NCBI GenBank assembly: GCA_947464515.1
Contig: CANHXF010000004.1
Span: forward strand, 1-22,055
Direction of reading: 5' to 3'
Length of the DNA stretch: 22,055 bases
Source of the DNA: Flavobacteriales bacterium
GTDB lineage: Bacteria; Bacteroidota; Bacteroidia; NS11-12g; UBA955
The translations under genes were made by a program, and so were the position numbers. This document shows, piece after piece, positions 1 to 7,570 of the stretch. Below the pieces are notes generated by a model. That model was not told where the DNA came from, did no database searches, and was given only the letters and a program-made list of their open reading frames with translations. The stretch's first letter is position 1, and every line of letters begins with the position of its first letter.

Positions 1-1904
1 CTAGTGAACGGGCGACAAAAATCAAACAGAATATCGGAAAAATCGTAGCTGCGGAATCTGCAAAACACCCAGAAAAAAGCATCGAAATCTCAGAAATGTT
101 TGTCGGCAAGACCTATACCCTTTTCCGCTATGTTTACCTCAAAGACGTGCGATTGGTATTGGCGCCTCCCGTTACCATCGGACAGTTTGGTGGTGATTCA
201 GACAATTGGGAGTGGCCAAGGCATAACGGCGATTTCAGTTTGGTTAGAGTATATGTAGGAAAAGACGGAAAACCCGCAGCGTACAACAAAGAAAACGTGC
301 CTTATACACCTGCGAAAACATTAAAAATCAATCCAAAAGGCACCAAAGAAGGCGATTTTGTCTTTATTATGGGCTATCCAGGAAGAACTTTTCGCAACGA
401 AACTGCACCCTATTTGGCATTTCAAGAGAACGTAAATCTTCCAAAAATTCAAGGATTCTACGCGTGGTACCTATCACAAATAAAGGACATCACCAAAAAC
501 AATGAGGCCGAAAGACTAGCATTTGCCGGAGATGTACAAAGTTTAGAGAACGTAGAAAAGAATTATCGCGGTAAAATCCAGGGTTTGCGCAGAACTCAAT
601 TGGTGAATGCAAGAAACAACGAAGAAAATGAAATGCGCGATTGGGCAAAAAAACAGCCTAGGTATCAACAGATTGGCGTAGCAGCTATCGACACATTAAG
701 AAATCAGTGGGACGTAAAAACAGCGACAAAGGATATTAGGTATTGGACACAGTTCACAAACAACCAAAGCAAGTATAGTTACGCCATCGCAGCAATAGAA
801 AATGCTCGCATGCAATGGGCGATCGTATTAAACAATGTCAAAAAAACCACAGTTTCTAGTGCCACCACTAATGCAAATAACATTACGGAGGCCAAAAAAG
901 CCATCTTATCGAGTCTCAACAAGCAATTGAGCACAATTGAAATCCCTCTTAATCAGGAACTAGAAAAGCGAGTACTCGTAAAAATGGCAATTGAGGGTGT
1001 TGAACTAATGAAACATACAGATCAAATTGCTCAAAAATATGGACAAAGCAATATGTTCGGCGAAAATCAAGACTACTTCAACAATCGTTTGAAAGTCATG
1101 CTAAAGGGACAATCGCCAGAAACATGGGCGAAGAATGCGGCAACCCAAACCCGCATCAATCAGATATCAGAAATCAAAGCCATAGCAGAAGCAGCCAAAT
1201 CAGCCGCAAATGCGATAACAGAAGCTAATCAAACCACCTACAACGCAAAATGGTGGGACAAATCCATTTGTAAAGAAGATGCTTTGAGTCAATGGGGTCG
1301 ATTGGTCAATCGGATCATAGGACCTGTAAGCACCCAATCAGCAAAAATTGAAGAGATTATCAAGGCGGCCATGCCTGTGTATTTGGATATGCGCAGAGAT
1401 TTTAAAGCAACGCAGTTTATTCCAGATGCGAATTCAACATTGAGGCTCACTTATGGTTACATCAGACGATACAGCCCTAACGATGGTGAAATCCACAAGC
1501 CCTACACCTATCTAGATGGAGTTTTTGAGAAGGCAAACACCCGCCCGGATTATAGATTGCCGAGTGTTGTCGCCGATAACTTGAGAATTAAAGACATCGC
1601 ACCGGTATTTAAGGATCCCGAAACAGGTAAAGTGATTGTGGGAATGCTCTATAATCTCGATACTACAGGAGGAAATAGTGGATCTCCGGTCTTGAACAAT
1701 CGCGGGGAATTAATTGGCATCAACTTCGACCGAAGCTTCACCGCCACAATCAACGATTACGCATGGAATGAAAATTACAGTCGTTCCATTGGTTGCGATA
1801 TCCGTTATGCCCTATTTGTAATGAAATATGTATCCAAGGCCGACCATATCCTTGCCGAATTGGGAATTACAGAAGATGTTCTTCAGGGGAAATCTAAAGA
1901 TTAA
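1..1904 (+). CDS. S46-family dipeptidyl peptidase, DPP11-like (5' end missing)
   Basis: Secreted or periplasmic serine exopeptidase that, in known family members, removes dipeptides from the N-termini of peptides. The reading frame is open to the left edge (codons from position 3), so the N-terminus, including the signal peptide and catalytic His, lies outside; 633 residues are visible. The motif NWEWPRHNGDFS holds the catalytic Asp (codon 231-233), and TGGNSGSPV near the C-terminus holds the nucleophile Ser (codon 1677-1679). Eighteen residues after that Ser is Arg (codon 1731-1733, in NFDR). In characterised members Gly at this place marks DPP7 (hydrophobic P1) and Arg marks DPP11 (Asp/Glu P1), so acidic P1 specificity is inferred. 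The Asp-Ser distance (482 residues) exceeds the roughly 425-435 I recall for characterised enzymes, suggesting an enlarged helical domain. The gene converges on rplQ across a shared terminator. Confidence 0.93.
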   Translation, partial: SERATKIKQNIGKIVAAESAKHPEKSIEISEMFVGKTYTLFRYVYLKDVRLVLAPPVTIGQFGGDSDNWEWPRHNGDFSLVRVYVGKDGKPAAYNKENVPYTPAKTLKINPKGTKEGDFVFIMGYPGRTFRNETAPYLAFQENVNLPKIQGFYAWYLSQIKDITKNNEAERLAFAGDVQSLENVEKNYRGKIQGLRRTQLVNARNNEENEMRDWAKKQPRYQQIGVAAIDTLRNQWDVKTATKDIRYWTQFTNNQSKYSYAIAAIENARMQWAIVLNNVKKTTVSSATTNANNITEAKKAILSSLNKQLSTIEIPLNQELEKRVLVKMAIEGVELMKHTDQIAQKYGQSNMFGENQDYFNNRLKVMLKGQSPETWAKNAATQTRINQISEIKAIAEAAKSAANAITEANQTTYNAKWWDKSICKEDALSQWGRLVNRIIGPVSTQSAKIEEIIKAAMPVYLDMRRDFKATQFIPDANSTLRLTYGYIRRYSPNDGEIHKPYTYLDGVFEKANTRPDYRLPSVVADNLRIKDIAPVFKDPETGKVIVGMLYNLDTTGGNSGSPVLNNRGELIGINFDRSFTATINDYAWNENYSRSIGCDIRYALFVMKYVSKADHILAELGITEDVLQGKSKD

Positions 1905-2018
1905 TACTTAGACACAACGCACCGGATTATTGTTTGATACTTCAATATGATAATAGATCCTCAGAATATCGAGTAATCTTGGAATCTGAGAATTTAGCAA
2001 TTAGTGACGATACCAAAC

Positions 2019-2048
2019 AAAAAGGCCACCCAAATGGGTGGCCTTTTT
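2019..2048. terminator. bidirectional rho-independent terminator between the S46 peptidase gene and rplQ
   Basis: A perfect 13-bp stem: AAAAAGGCCACCC (2019-2031) pairs with GGGTGGCCTTTTT (2036-2048) around a 4-nt AAAT loop. The T run continues to 2049 on the plus strand, and the A run becomes a U tract when read on the minus strand, so it can stop both converging transcripts. It lies 115 nt after the peptidase stop and 20 nt after the rplQ stop. The rest of 1905-2067 shows only a weak 6-bp inverted repeat. Confidence 0.93.
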
Positions 2049-2067
2049 TATGAAGTAGAATGAATTT

Positions 2068-2733
2068 TTACTTTGTTTCTTCCTCAGAACCTTCTTCAGC
2101 AGCGGGTGCTTCAGGAGTTTCATCAGCAGGTGCTTCTGGAGCAGCTTCTTCAGCAGGAGCAACAACTTCTTCTGCAGCAACTTCGGCAACTGTTTCAACA
2201 ACAATTTCCTCGGCAACAACAGTTTCAACAACTGCATCTTCAATTGCAGGGGCAACAACAACGGCTTCAGCAACTTCTGCCTTTGGAGCAGCAGTTTTTG
2301 GCGTTGATGCACCACCACGACGAGAACGACGAGTAGTAGACTTTTTCTTATCCTCGTTGAATCCTTCGAAGAACTCATTGAAGTCAACCAATTCGATCAT
2401 GGCCATTTCCGCATTGTCACCGGCACGATTGCCAGTTTTCAAAATACGAGTGTAACCACCTGGGCGACTTGCAACTTTACCACCAACTACTGTGAACAAT
2501 TCAGTTACAGCAACTTTGTCTTGCAAATAAGAAAATGCAGTACGGTAGTTGTGGGTTGTAGCTTCTTTACTACGAGTAATAATAGGTTCAACGTAAACAC
2601 GCAACGCTTTTGCTTTTGCAACAGTTGTTACGATACGCTTATGGATAATCAAAGAAGAGGCCATATTCGACAGCATAGCTGCGCGGTGAGAGGCTGTTCT
2701 TCCTAAGTGATTGAATTTTTTTCCGTGTCTCAT
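2068..2733 (-). CDS. rplQ: 50S ribosomal protein L17 with long acidic C-terminal extension
   Basis: Large-subunit protein, last gene of the alpha-type block, 7 nt after rpoA. Residues 1-120 are the normal L17 core (starts MRHGKKFNHLGR; VASRPGGYTRILKTGNRAGDNAEMA is the family signature). The protein then runs to 221 residues, against about 127 in E. coli. A basic patch (129-140, KKKSTTRRSRRG) is followed by a low-complexity tail from about 152 made mostly of Ala, Val, Glu and Pro, ending EEGSEEETK. Such tails are likely disordered and solvent exposed; their role is unknown to me. The start codon has no SD sequence. Transcription should end at the hairpin 20 nt downstream. Confidence 0.97.
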   Translation of the reverse strand: MRHGKKFNHLGRTASHRAAMLSNMASSLIIHKRIVTTVAKAKALRVYVEPIITRSKEATTHNYRTAFSYLQDKVAVTELFTVVGGKVASRPGGYTRILKTGNRAGDNAEMAMIELVDFNEFFEGFNEDKKKSTTRRSRRGGASTPKTAAPKAEVAEAVVVAPAIEDAVVETVVAEEIVVETVAEVAAEEVVAPAEEAAPEAPADETPEAPAAEEGSEEETK

Positions 2734-2740
2734 CTCTTAA

Positions 2741-3733
2741 TTAATCTTCGTTAATGTTGTATCTAGCAACGTCCATTCCAAAGTGCAAGCCTTTTTCACG
2801 AACAAACTCTTCTAATTCTGACAACGACTTTTTACCGAAGTTTCTGAACTTCAATAAATCATCGATATGGTAGTTAACCAACTCACCTAAGGTTCTGATT
2901 TCTGCTGCTTTCAAACAATTGTATGCACGAACAGAAAGATCAAGGTCAGCCAATGGGGTTTTCAAGATTTTGCGCATCGACAAGAATCCTTCGTCAACTT
3001 CTTCAACTGCTTTGCTAGCTTTAGACTCAGGCATAATGTTCTCGTCGCTAAACAATACAAAGTGCTGAATTAAAATCTTAGCAGCCTCTTTCATGGCTTC
3101 TTCAGGATGAATACTACCGTCTGTGCTCAACTCCATAACCAGTTTCTCGTAATCGGTTCTTTGCTCTACACGGAAATCTTCAACGCTGTATTTCACGTTA
3201 CGGATTGGCGTATAGATAGAATCGATTGCTATGGTTCCAATTTGGGCATCTTTCACTTTGTTTTCTTCGGCAGGTACATAACCACGACCTTTTCCAACGG
3301 TGATTTCCAACTCCAAATTTACAGTGGGCTCCATGTTACAGATTACCAACTCAGGATTAAGAATATTAAACGCATTTGTATAACGTCCGATGTCCCCAGC
3401 CAAGAACTGATCTTTGCCTTTTACACTGATGAAGATTTTCTCCTGCTCTTCGGTTGAAGAGTTGGCTTTGAAACGAACTTGCTTCATATTCAATACCATC
3501 TCAACTACGTCTTCAGTTACACCTTTGATGGTGCTGAATTCGTGGTCTACACCCTGAATTTTAACAGAGGTGATGGCATAACCTTCCAATGATGAAAGGA
3601 GAATTCTGCGCATTGCATTTCCAATGGTAACACCATAGCCTTTTTCCAATGGAGAGAATTCGAATACTCCATGAAAATCGGTGGCTTTGTGCATCACCAC
3701 TTTATTCGGTTTTTGAAAAGGTATTACACCCAT
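2741..3733 (-). CDS. rpoA: DNA-directed RNA polymerase subunit alpha
   Basis: Scaffold subunit of RNA polymerase: the N-terminal domain dimerises and binds beta and beta-prime, and the C-terminal domain contacts UP-element DNA and activators. I chose the ATG at 3733 (MGVIPFQKPNKVV), giving 330 residues, because this matches usual Bacteroidota N-termini. An ATG 36 nt upstream at 3769 would overlap rpsD and add an Asn-rich stretch. The signature GNAMRRILLSSLEGYAI lies in the N-terminal domain; the C-terminal domain follows a linker near residue 235 and includes LSVRAYNCLKAAEIRTLGEL and FRNFGKKSL. It lies between rpsD (13 nt gap) and rplQ (7 nt gap). No SD sequence is visible. Confidence 0.98.
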   Translation of the reverse strand: MGVIPFQKPNKVVMHKATDFHGVFEFSPLEKGYGVTIGNAMRRILLSSLEGYAITSVKIQGVDHEFSTIKGVTEDVVEMVLNMKQVRFKANSSTEEQEKIFISVKGKDQFLAGDIGRYTNAFNILNPELVICNMEPTVNLELEITVGKGRGYVPAEENKVKDAQIGTIAIDSIYTPIRNVKYSVEDFRVEQRTDYEKLVMELSTDGSIHPEEAMKEAAKILIQHFVLFSDENIMPESKASKAVEEVDEGFLSMRKILKTPLADLDLSVRAYNCLKAAEIRTLGELVNYHIDDLLKFRNFGKKSLSELEEFVREKGLHFGMDVARYNINED

Positions 3734-3746
3734 GATTTTGTTATTA

Positions 3747-4352
3747 TTATTTGCTATAAAGTTCGACAATCAACTGCTCTTTAATGTTCTCAGGAATTTC
3801 AGAACGCTCAGGGTAAGTCAAAAACTTGCCAGTCATTTCGTTTCCATTCCAATCGATCCAGCTAAAGCGGTTGTTTACTTTACTCACTGAATTGGTAATT
3901 ACTTCCAAAGACTTTGAACGCTCACGTACCGAAACCTCGTCACCTGGACGCAATTGATAGCTCGCGATGTTCACTACTTCACCATTCACAAGGATGTGAC
4001 AGTGAGAAACCAGCTGACGGGCGCCACGACGGGTTGGTGCGATACCCATACGGTATACTGCATTATCCAAACGAGCTTCCAAGAACTTTAACAAGTTCTC
4101 ACCAGTGATTCCTTTTTTGGCAGCCGCACGCTTGAATGTGTTACGGAACTGCTTCTCCAATACACCATAAGTGTATTTGGCTTTTTGCTTCTCAGCCAAT
4201 TGAACTGCGTACTCCGATTTCTTAGGCTTACGACGAGAATTGCCGTGTTGACCTGGACCGTAGTTCTTCTTTTCAAGTGCTTTATCTTTTCCGAAGATAG
4301 GTTCGCGGAAACGACGAGCGACTTTTGATTTTGGACCTGTATATCTTGCCAT
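3747..4352 (-). CDS. rpsD: 30S ribosomal protein S4
   Basis: Primary 16S rRNA-binding protein that starts assembly of the 30S body and in some bacteria represses its own operon. It has 201 residues, the usual length for this phylum. It starts MARYTGPKSKVARRFREP and carries the S4 RNA-binding domain around residues 90-155 (LEARLDNAVYRMGIAPTRR, then QLVSHCHILVNG). It follows rpsK by 20 nt and precedes rpoA by 13 nt. The N-terminal region lacks the zinc-binding Cys cluster found in some S4 proteins. No SD sequence precedes the start. Confidence 0.98.
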   Translation of the reverse strand: MARYTGPKSKVARRFREPIFGKDKALEKKNYGPGQHGNSRRKPKKSEYAVQLAEKQKAKYTYGVLEKQFRNTFKRAAAKKGITGENLLKFLEARLDNAVYRMGIAPTRRGARQLVSHCHILVNGEVVNIASYQLRPGDEVSVRERSKSLEVITNSVSKVNNRFSWIDWNGNEMTGKFLTYPERSEIPENIKEQLIVELYSK

Positions 4353-4372
4353 TGGTGTTTTCTTCTAATTAA

Positions 4373-4765
4373 TTAAACTCTTCTACGCTTAGGTGGACGA
4401 CATCCGTTGTGTGGCATTGGGGTAATATCAGTGATAGATATAACTTCAATTCCAACGGTTTGAAGGTTACGAATCGCACTATCGCGACCGCTTCCAGGAC
4501 CTTTAACGAAAACATCAACCTTTCTCAAACCTGCATCATAAGCAACTTTGGCACAATCCAAGCTTGAAACCTGAGCTGCATAAGGTGTGTTCTTTTTAGA
4601 ACCCCTGAATCCCATTTTACCGGCAGACGACCAGCTAATCACTTGTCCGTCTACGTTCGTAACTGAGATAATAATATTATTGAAAGTAGCACGGATGTGC
4701 ACCTGACCCATAGGATCAACTTTTACCTTCTTCTTTTGAACTTTTTTCTTATTCGTATTTGCCAT
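4373..4765 (-). CDS. rpsK: 30S ribosomal protein S11
   Basis: Small-subunit platform protein near the mRNA exit and E site. It has 130 residues. A basic N-terminus (NKKKVQKKKVKV) precedes the conserved core GQVHIRATFNNIIISVTN, then SSAGKMGFRGSKKNTPYAAQ, and the C-terminus ends in the family signature TPMPHNGCRPPKRRRV. It lies 21 nt after rpsM and 20 nt before rpsD, the normal alpha-operon order. No SD sequence is visible before the ATG. Confidence 0.98.
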   Translation of the reverse strand: MANTNKKKVQKKKVKVDPMGQVHIRATFNNIIISVTNVDGQVISWSSAGKMGFRGSKKNTPYAAQVSSLDCAKVAYDAGLRKVDVFVKGPGSGRDSAIRNLQTVGIEVISITDITPMPHNGCRPPKRRRV

Positions 4766-4786
4766 GATTCTTTTCGATACTATGGA

Positions 4787-5164
4787 TTACTTAGTGGCTT
4801 TTTTCTTACCTGCAACTGTCTTACGCTTACCCTTACGAGTACGTGCATTGGTGCTAGTACGCTGTCCGCGAACTGGCAACCCTTTACGGTGACGCTGTCC
4901 ACGATAACAACCGATATCCATCAATCGCTTGATGTTTAATTGTACCTCCGAACGCAATTCACCTTCGGTCTTGATGTTGGCAGTGATAAAATTACGAATC
5001 GAAGACAACTCATCGTCGTTCCACTCATTCACCTTCTTGTCATGACTGATTCCTGCTTGATCCAAGATCAAGGCAGCTCTACTACTACCAATTCCGTAGA
5101 TGTAGGTTAGGCCAATTACGCCTCTTTTGTTTTTGGGAATGTCTATCCCTGCTATCCTAGCCAT
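4787..5164 (-). CDS. rpsM: 30S ribosomal protein S13
   Basis: Head protein of the small subunit that contacts S19 and forms intersubunit bridges with the 50S subunit. It has 125 residues: MARIAGIDIPKNKRGVIGLTYIYGIG at the N-terminus, a helical middle, and the basic tail RGQRHRKGLPVRGQRTSTNARTRKG that reaches toward the P site. The start is 5 nt after the rpmJ stop. AAGGA (5173-5177) lies 8 nt before the ATG, a moderate SD-like sequence, but it is also the codons for the conserved C-terminal Gln-Gly of L36, so its role is uncertain. Confidence 0.98.
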   Translation of the reverse strand: MARIAGIDIPKNKRGVIGLTYIYGIGSSRAALILDQAGISHDKKVNEWNDDELSSIRNFITANIKTEGELRSEVQLNIKRLMDIGCYRGQRHRKGLPVRGQRTSTNARTRKGKRKTVAGKKKATK

Positions 5165-5169
5165 TATGG

Positions 5170-5286
5170 TTATCCTTGTCTTTGCTTATATTTCGGGTTC
5201 TTCTTGTTAATTACATACACCTTACCCTTACGGCGTACGATTTTACAGTCTACACTGCGCTTTTTTACTGCGGTTCTTACTTTCAT
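5170..5286 (-). CDS. rpmJ: 50S ribosomal protein L36, zinc-free type
   Basis: A very short gene (38 residues) in the expected place between infA and rpsM. The translation begins MKVRTAVKKRSVDCKIVRR and ends NKKNPKYKQRQG, the L36 hallmark. The zinc-binding form has Cys11, Cys14, Cys27 and His33 (E. coli numbering, which aligns without gaps). Here these are Ser11, Cys14, Asn27 and Tyr33, so three of four ligands are gone and no zinc should bind. The gap to infA is 4 nt and to rpsM 5 nt, so translational coupling is likely. Confidence 0.96.
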   Translation of the reverse strand: MKVRTAVKKRSVDCKIVRRKGKVYVINKKNPKYKQRQG

Positions 5287-5290
5287 GGTC

Positions 5291-5509
5291 TTACTTATAT
5301 CTATATGAAATTCTTCCTCTGGTTAAATCATAAGGAGACATTTCAACTTGTACACGATCACCAGGTAGGATTCGGATATAGTGCATCCTCATCTTTCCTG
5401 AAATGGTTGCTATGATCTCATGTCCGTTTTGCAACTTTACACGAAACATGGCATTTGACAACGCTTCCGTTATCGTGCCATCTTGTTTTATTGCATCTTG
5501 TTTGGACAT
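5291..5509 (-). CDS. infA: translation initiation factor IF-1
   Basis: Binds the 30S A site during initiation together with IF-2 and IF-3. It has 72 residues, the standard length, with a single S1/OB-fold domain: MSKQDAIKQDGTITEALSN, FRVKLQNGHEIIATISGKMR and ILPGDRVQVEMSPYDLTRGRI are all typical. It follows secY by 36 nt, the largest gap in the locus, at the position where some Bacteroidota carry map. rpmJ follows after 4 nt. No SD sequence is present. Confidence 0.98.
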   Translation of the reverse strand: MSKQDAIKQDGTITEALSNAMFRVKLQNGHEIIATISGKMRMHYIRILPGDRVQVEMSPYDLTRGRISYRYK

Positions 5510-5545
5510 CTTGTTAAAAGGGTTGCGAAATTACAATAATTATTA

Positions 5546-6913
5546 TTAAAAATCAACTTGACTATATTGGTTTGTCATCCTACCCTTCAATTTCCCCCCA
5601 CCACTCATCAAGCCATCGTATTTACGCATCAACAAATAGCTATCGATCTGTTGCAACGTATCTAATACTACACCCACTAAAATCAACAAACTAGTACCTC
5701 CAAAGAACTGACTGAATTCTTGATTCACTCCACTGCTGGATGCCATCACCGGTAGTATTGCTACTATACTAATGAACAACGCACCAGGGAAAGTTATCTT
5801 AGAAATCACACTATCGATGAAATTTGCAGTTTGTTTACCAGGTTTGATACCGGGAATGAAACCATTATTACGCTTCATATCGTCGGCCATCTGAACTGGA
5901 TTAAAGATAATAGCTGTGTAGAAGTAGGTAAAAATTACAATTAAGAACACCAAAATGGCATTGTGCCAAAAGCTATTGGGGTTCATCATACTCATCAACC
6001 ATTCTGGTGGCGCTGACTGTGTATAGAAGCTTGTCACCGTTGCAGGCAAGAACAAAATCGCTTGTGCAAAGATGATTGGCATAACACCGGCGGCCAAAAT
6101 TTTGATTGGCAAATACTGACGTGCTCCACCGTATTGACGGTTACCCACAACACGCTTAGCGTAGTTAATTGTTATCTTACGGGTTCCTTGGGTAAGCATA
6201 ATCACACCCAAAACAACCATAAACCAAATCACCATTTCGATAATGAAAAGGATAAATCCTGCGCCTTGGAATTTGAATACCAATTCGCTCAACAATGCTG
6301 AAGGCATGCGGGCAATGATACCCACCATAATCAACAAGCTGATACCATTTCCCAATCCACGATCGGTGATACGTTCTCCCAACCACATAGTAAACATAGT
6401 ACCTGCGGTAAGCAAGAAGATGTTACTAATCATAAACATTTCGTAGGACAAAACATCGGTGTAGTTAAACAACAACGCTGCTCTGTTACCCGGAGTATTG
6501 GCGATGTTATTCAAGTATCCAAATGCTTGAACTGCAGTAAATGCAATGGTCAAGATACGTGTATACTGATTGATTTTTCTGCGACCTTCTTCTCCCTCTT
6601 TCTGCATTCTTTGAAAAGCAGGAAGAGCGATGGAAAACAATTGCATGAAAATCGAAGCCGAAATGTATGGCATGATTCCCAATGCAAAAATTGCACCTCT
6701 ACCAAATGCGCCACCCGCGAAAGTATTGATCAATCCCAAAATGTTATTCTTGGTTTGATTGTTCAATCCCTCTAAAGCATCGCTATCGATACCAGGCAAA
6801 ATTACATACGAGCCCAATCGGTAAATCACCAACAAAGAAATTGTGTAAACAATCCTTCTGCGCAATTCTTCAATTGACCAAATATGTTTGAAAGTTTCAA
6901 TCAGTTTCTTCAT
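5546..6913 (-). CDS. secY: preprotein translocase subunit SecY
   Basis: Channel-forming inner-membrane subunit of the Sec translocon. It has 455 residues with about ten hydrophobic membrane segments. The N-terminal cytoplasmic helix is followed by the first segment (YTISLLVIYRLGSYVILPG). The plug region and second segment follow at FAGGAFGRGAIFALGIMPYISASI, and the cytosolic loop motif QGTRKITINYAKRVVG contacts SecA and ribosomes. The C-terminus ends LKGRMTNQYSQVDF. It follows rplO by 11 nt, as in other spc operons, tying secretion capacity to ribosome synthesis. No adk or map follows it. Confidence 0.98.
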   Translation of the reverse strand: MKKLIETFKHIWSIEELRRRIVYTISLLVIYRLGSYVILPGIDSDALEGLNNQTKNNILGLINTFAGGAFGRGAIFALGIMPYISASIFMQLFSIALPAFQRMQKEGEEGRRKINQYTRILTIAFTAVQAFGYLNNIANTPGNRAALLFNYTDVLSYEMFMISNIFLLTAGTMFTMWLGERITDRGLGNGISLLIMVGIIARMPSALLSELVFKFQGAGFILFIIEMVIWFMVVLGVIMLTQGTRKITINYAKRVVGNRQYGGARQYLPIKILAAGVMPIIFAQAILFLPATVTSFYTQSAPPEWLMSMMNPNSFWHNAILVFLIVIFTYFYTAIIFNPVQMADDMKRNNGFIPGIKPGKQTANFIDSVISKITFPGALFISIVAILPVMASSSGVNQEFSQFFGGTSLLILVGVVLDTLQQIDSYLLMRKYDGLMSGGGKLKGRMTNQYSQVDF

Positions 6914-6924
6914 GGTTTGTCTAA

Positions 6925-7374
6925 TTAAGCGATTTCGCTGATGCTACCACCCGCCTTTTCAATGGCCGCTTTCGCAGTTGCACTGAATTTGTGAGCGTGT
7001 ACTTCCAAGGCGATAGTAATTTCACCACGACCCAATACTTTAATCATCTCACGCTTGTTAATCAAGTGCTTACTGATCAAGAACTGCTTGTCGATAGTTG
7101 TTACACCATTAGACTCAGCCAATTGCTGCAATACATCCAAGTTAATGGCGGCATATTCAACACGGTTGATGTTTTTGAATCCACCTTTTGGAATACGACG
7201 TTGCAATGGCATCTGACCACCTTCGAAACCGATTTTACGGCTATATCCTGTGCGAGACTGTGCACCTTTGTGACCCTTTGTAGATGTACCACCTCTACCT
7301 GAACCTTGACCACGGCCAATACGTTTGCGGTTTTTGATGGAACCTTCTGCGGGTTTTAAATTACTGAGATTCAT
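6925..7374 (-). CDS. rplO: 50S ribosomal protein L15
   Basis: Late-assembly large-subunit protein with a long Gly/Arg-rich N-terminal extension that threads into 23S rRNA (RIGRGQGSGRGGTSTKGHKG, about residues 18-37), then a globular C-terminal domain ending AHKFSATAKAAIEKAGGSISEIA. It has 149 residues, close to E. coli (144). It lies 8 nt after rpmD and 11 nt before secY. No SD sequence is visible. Confidence 0.98.
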   Translation of the reverse strand: MNLSNLKPAEGSIKNRKRIGRGQGSGRGGTSTKGHKGAQSRTGYSRKIGFEGGQMPLQRRIPKGGFKNINRVEYAAINLDVLQQLAESNGVTTIDKQFLISKHLINKREMIKVLGRGEITIALEVHAHKFSATAKAAIEKAGGSISEIA

Positions 7375-7382
7375 CTTTTTAA

Positions 7383-7565
7383 TTAATCAGCGTTTTCAAC
7401 TTTTAACAAATGACTTACGGTGCGTACCATTCCTTCTGTAGAACCATTCAATTCCACAACACGGCTGGCGTGCATTTTATTCAAGCCCAGGGCTTTTAAC
7501 GTAGCTTTTTGGTTTTTTGGATATCCAATGCCACTTTTGATTTGTGTGATTTTTACCTTAGACAT
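7383..7565 (-). CDS. rpmD: 50S ribosomal protein L30
   Basis: Small single-domain large-subunit protein (60 residues, the usual bacterial length). It begins MSKVKITQIKSGIGYPKNQKATLKALGL and includes NKMHASRVVELNGSTEGMVRTVSHLL, both typical of the family. It lies 5 nt after rpsE and 8 nt before rplO, the normal spc order. Confidence 0.97.
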   Translation of the reverse strand: MSKVKITQIKSGIGYPKNQKATLKALGLNKMHASRVVELNGSTEGMVRTVSHLLKVENAD

Positions 7566-7570
7566 GACAA

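Noticed and set aside
1960..1990. Inverted repeat CTCAGA / TCTGAG after the S46 peptidase gene
   Set aside because: Only 6 bp with a 19-nt loop and no T run; the strong hairpin at 2019-2048 explains termination.
2060..2455. Open frames on both strands over the 3' end of rplQ, including a Ser/Ala/Thr-rich plus-strand frame and a Leu/Lys-rich minus-strand frame
   Set aside because: They are shadows of the low-complexity Ala/Glu codons of the L17 tail; they have no family resemblance and no initiation signals.
3734..3769. Earlier rpoA start at 3769
   Set aside because: It would overlap rpsD and add a non-conserved Asn-rich leader; the start at 3733 gives the normal N-terminus.
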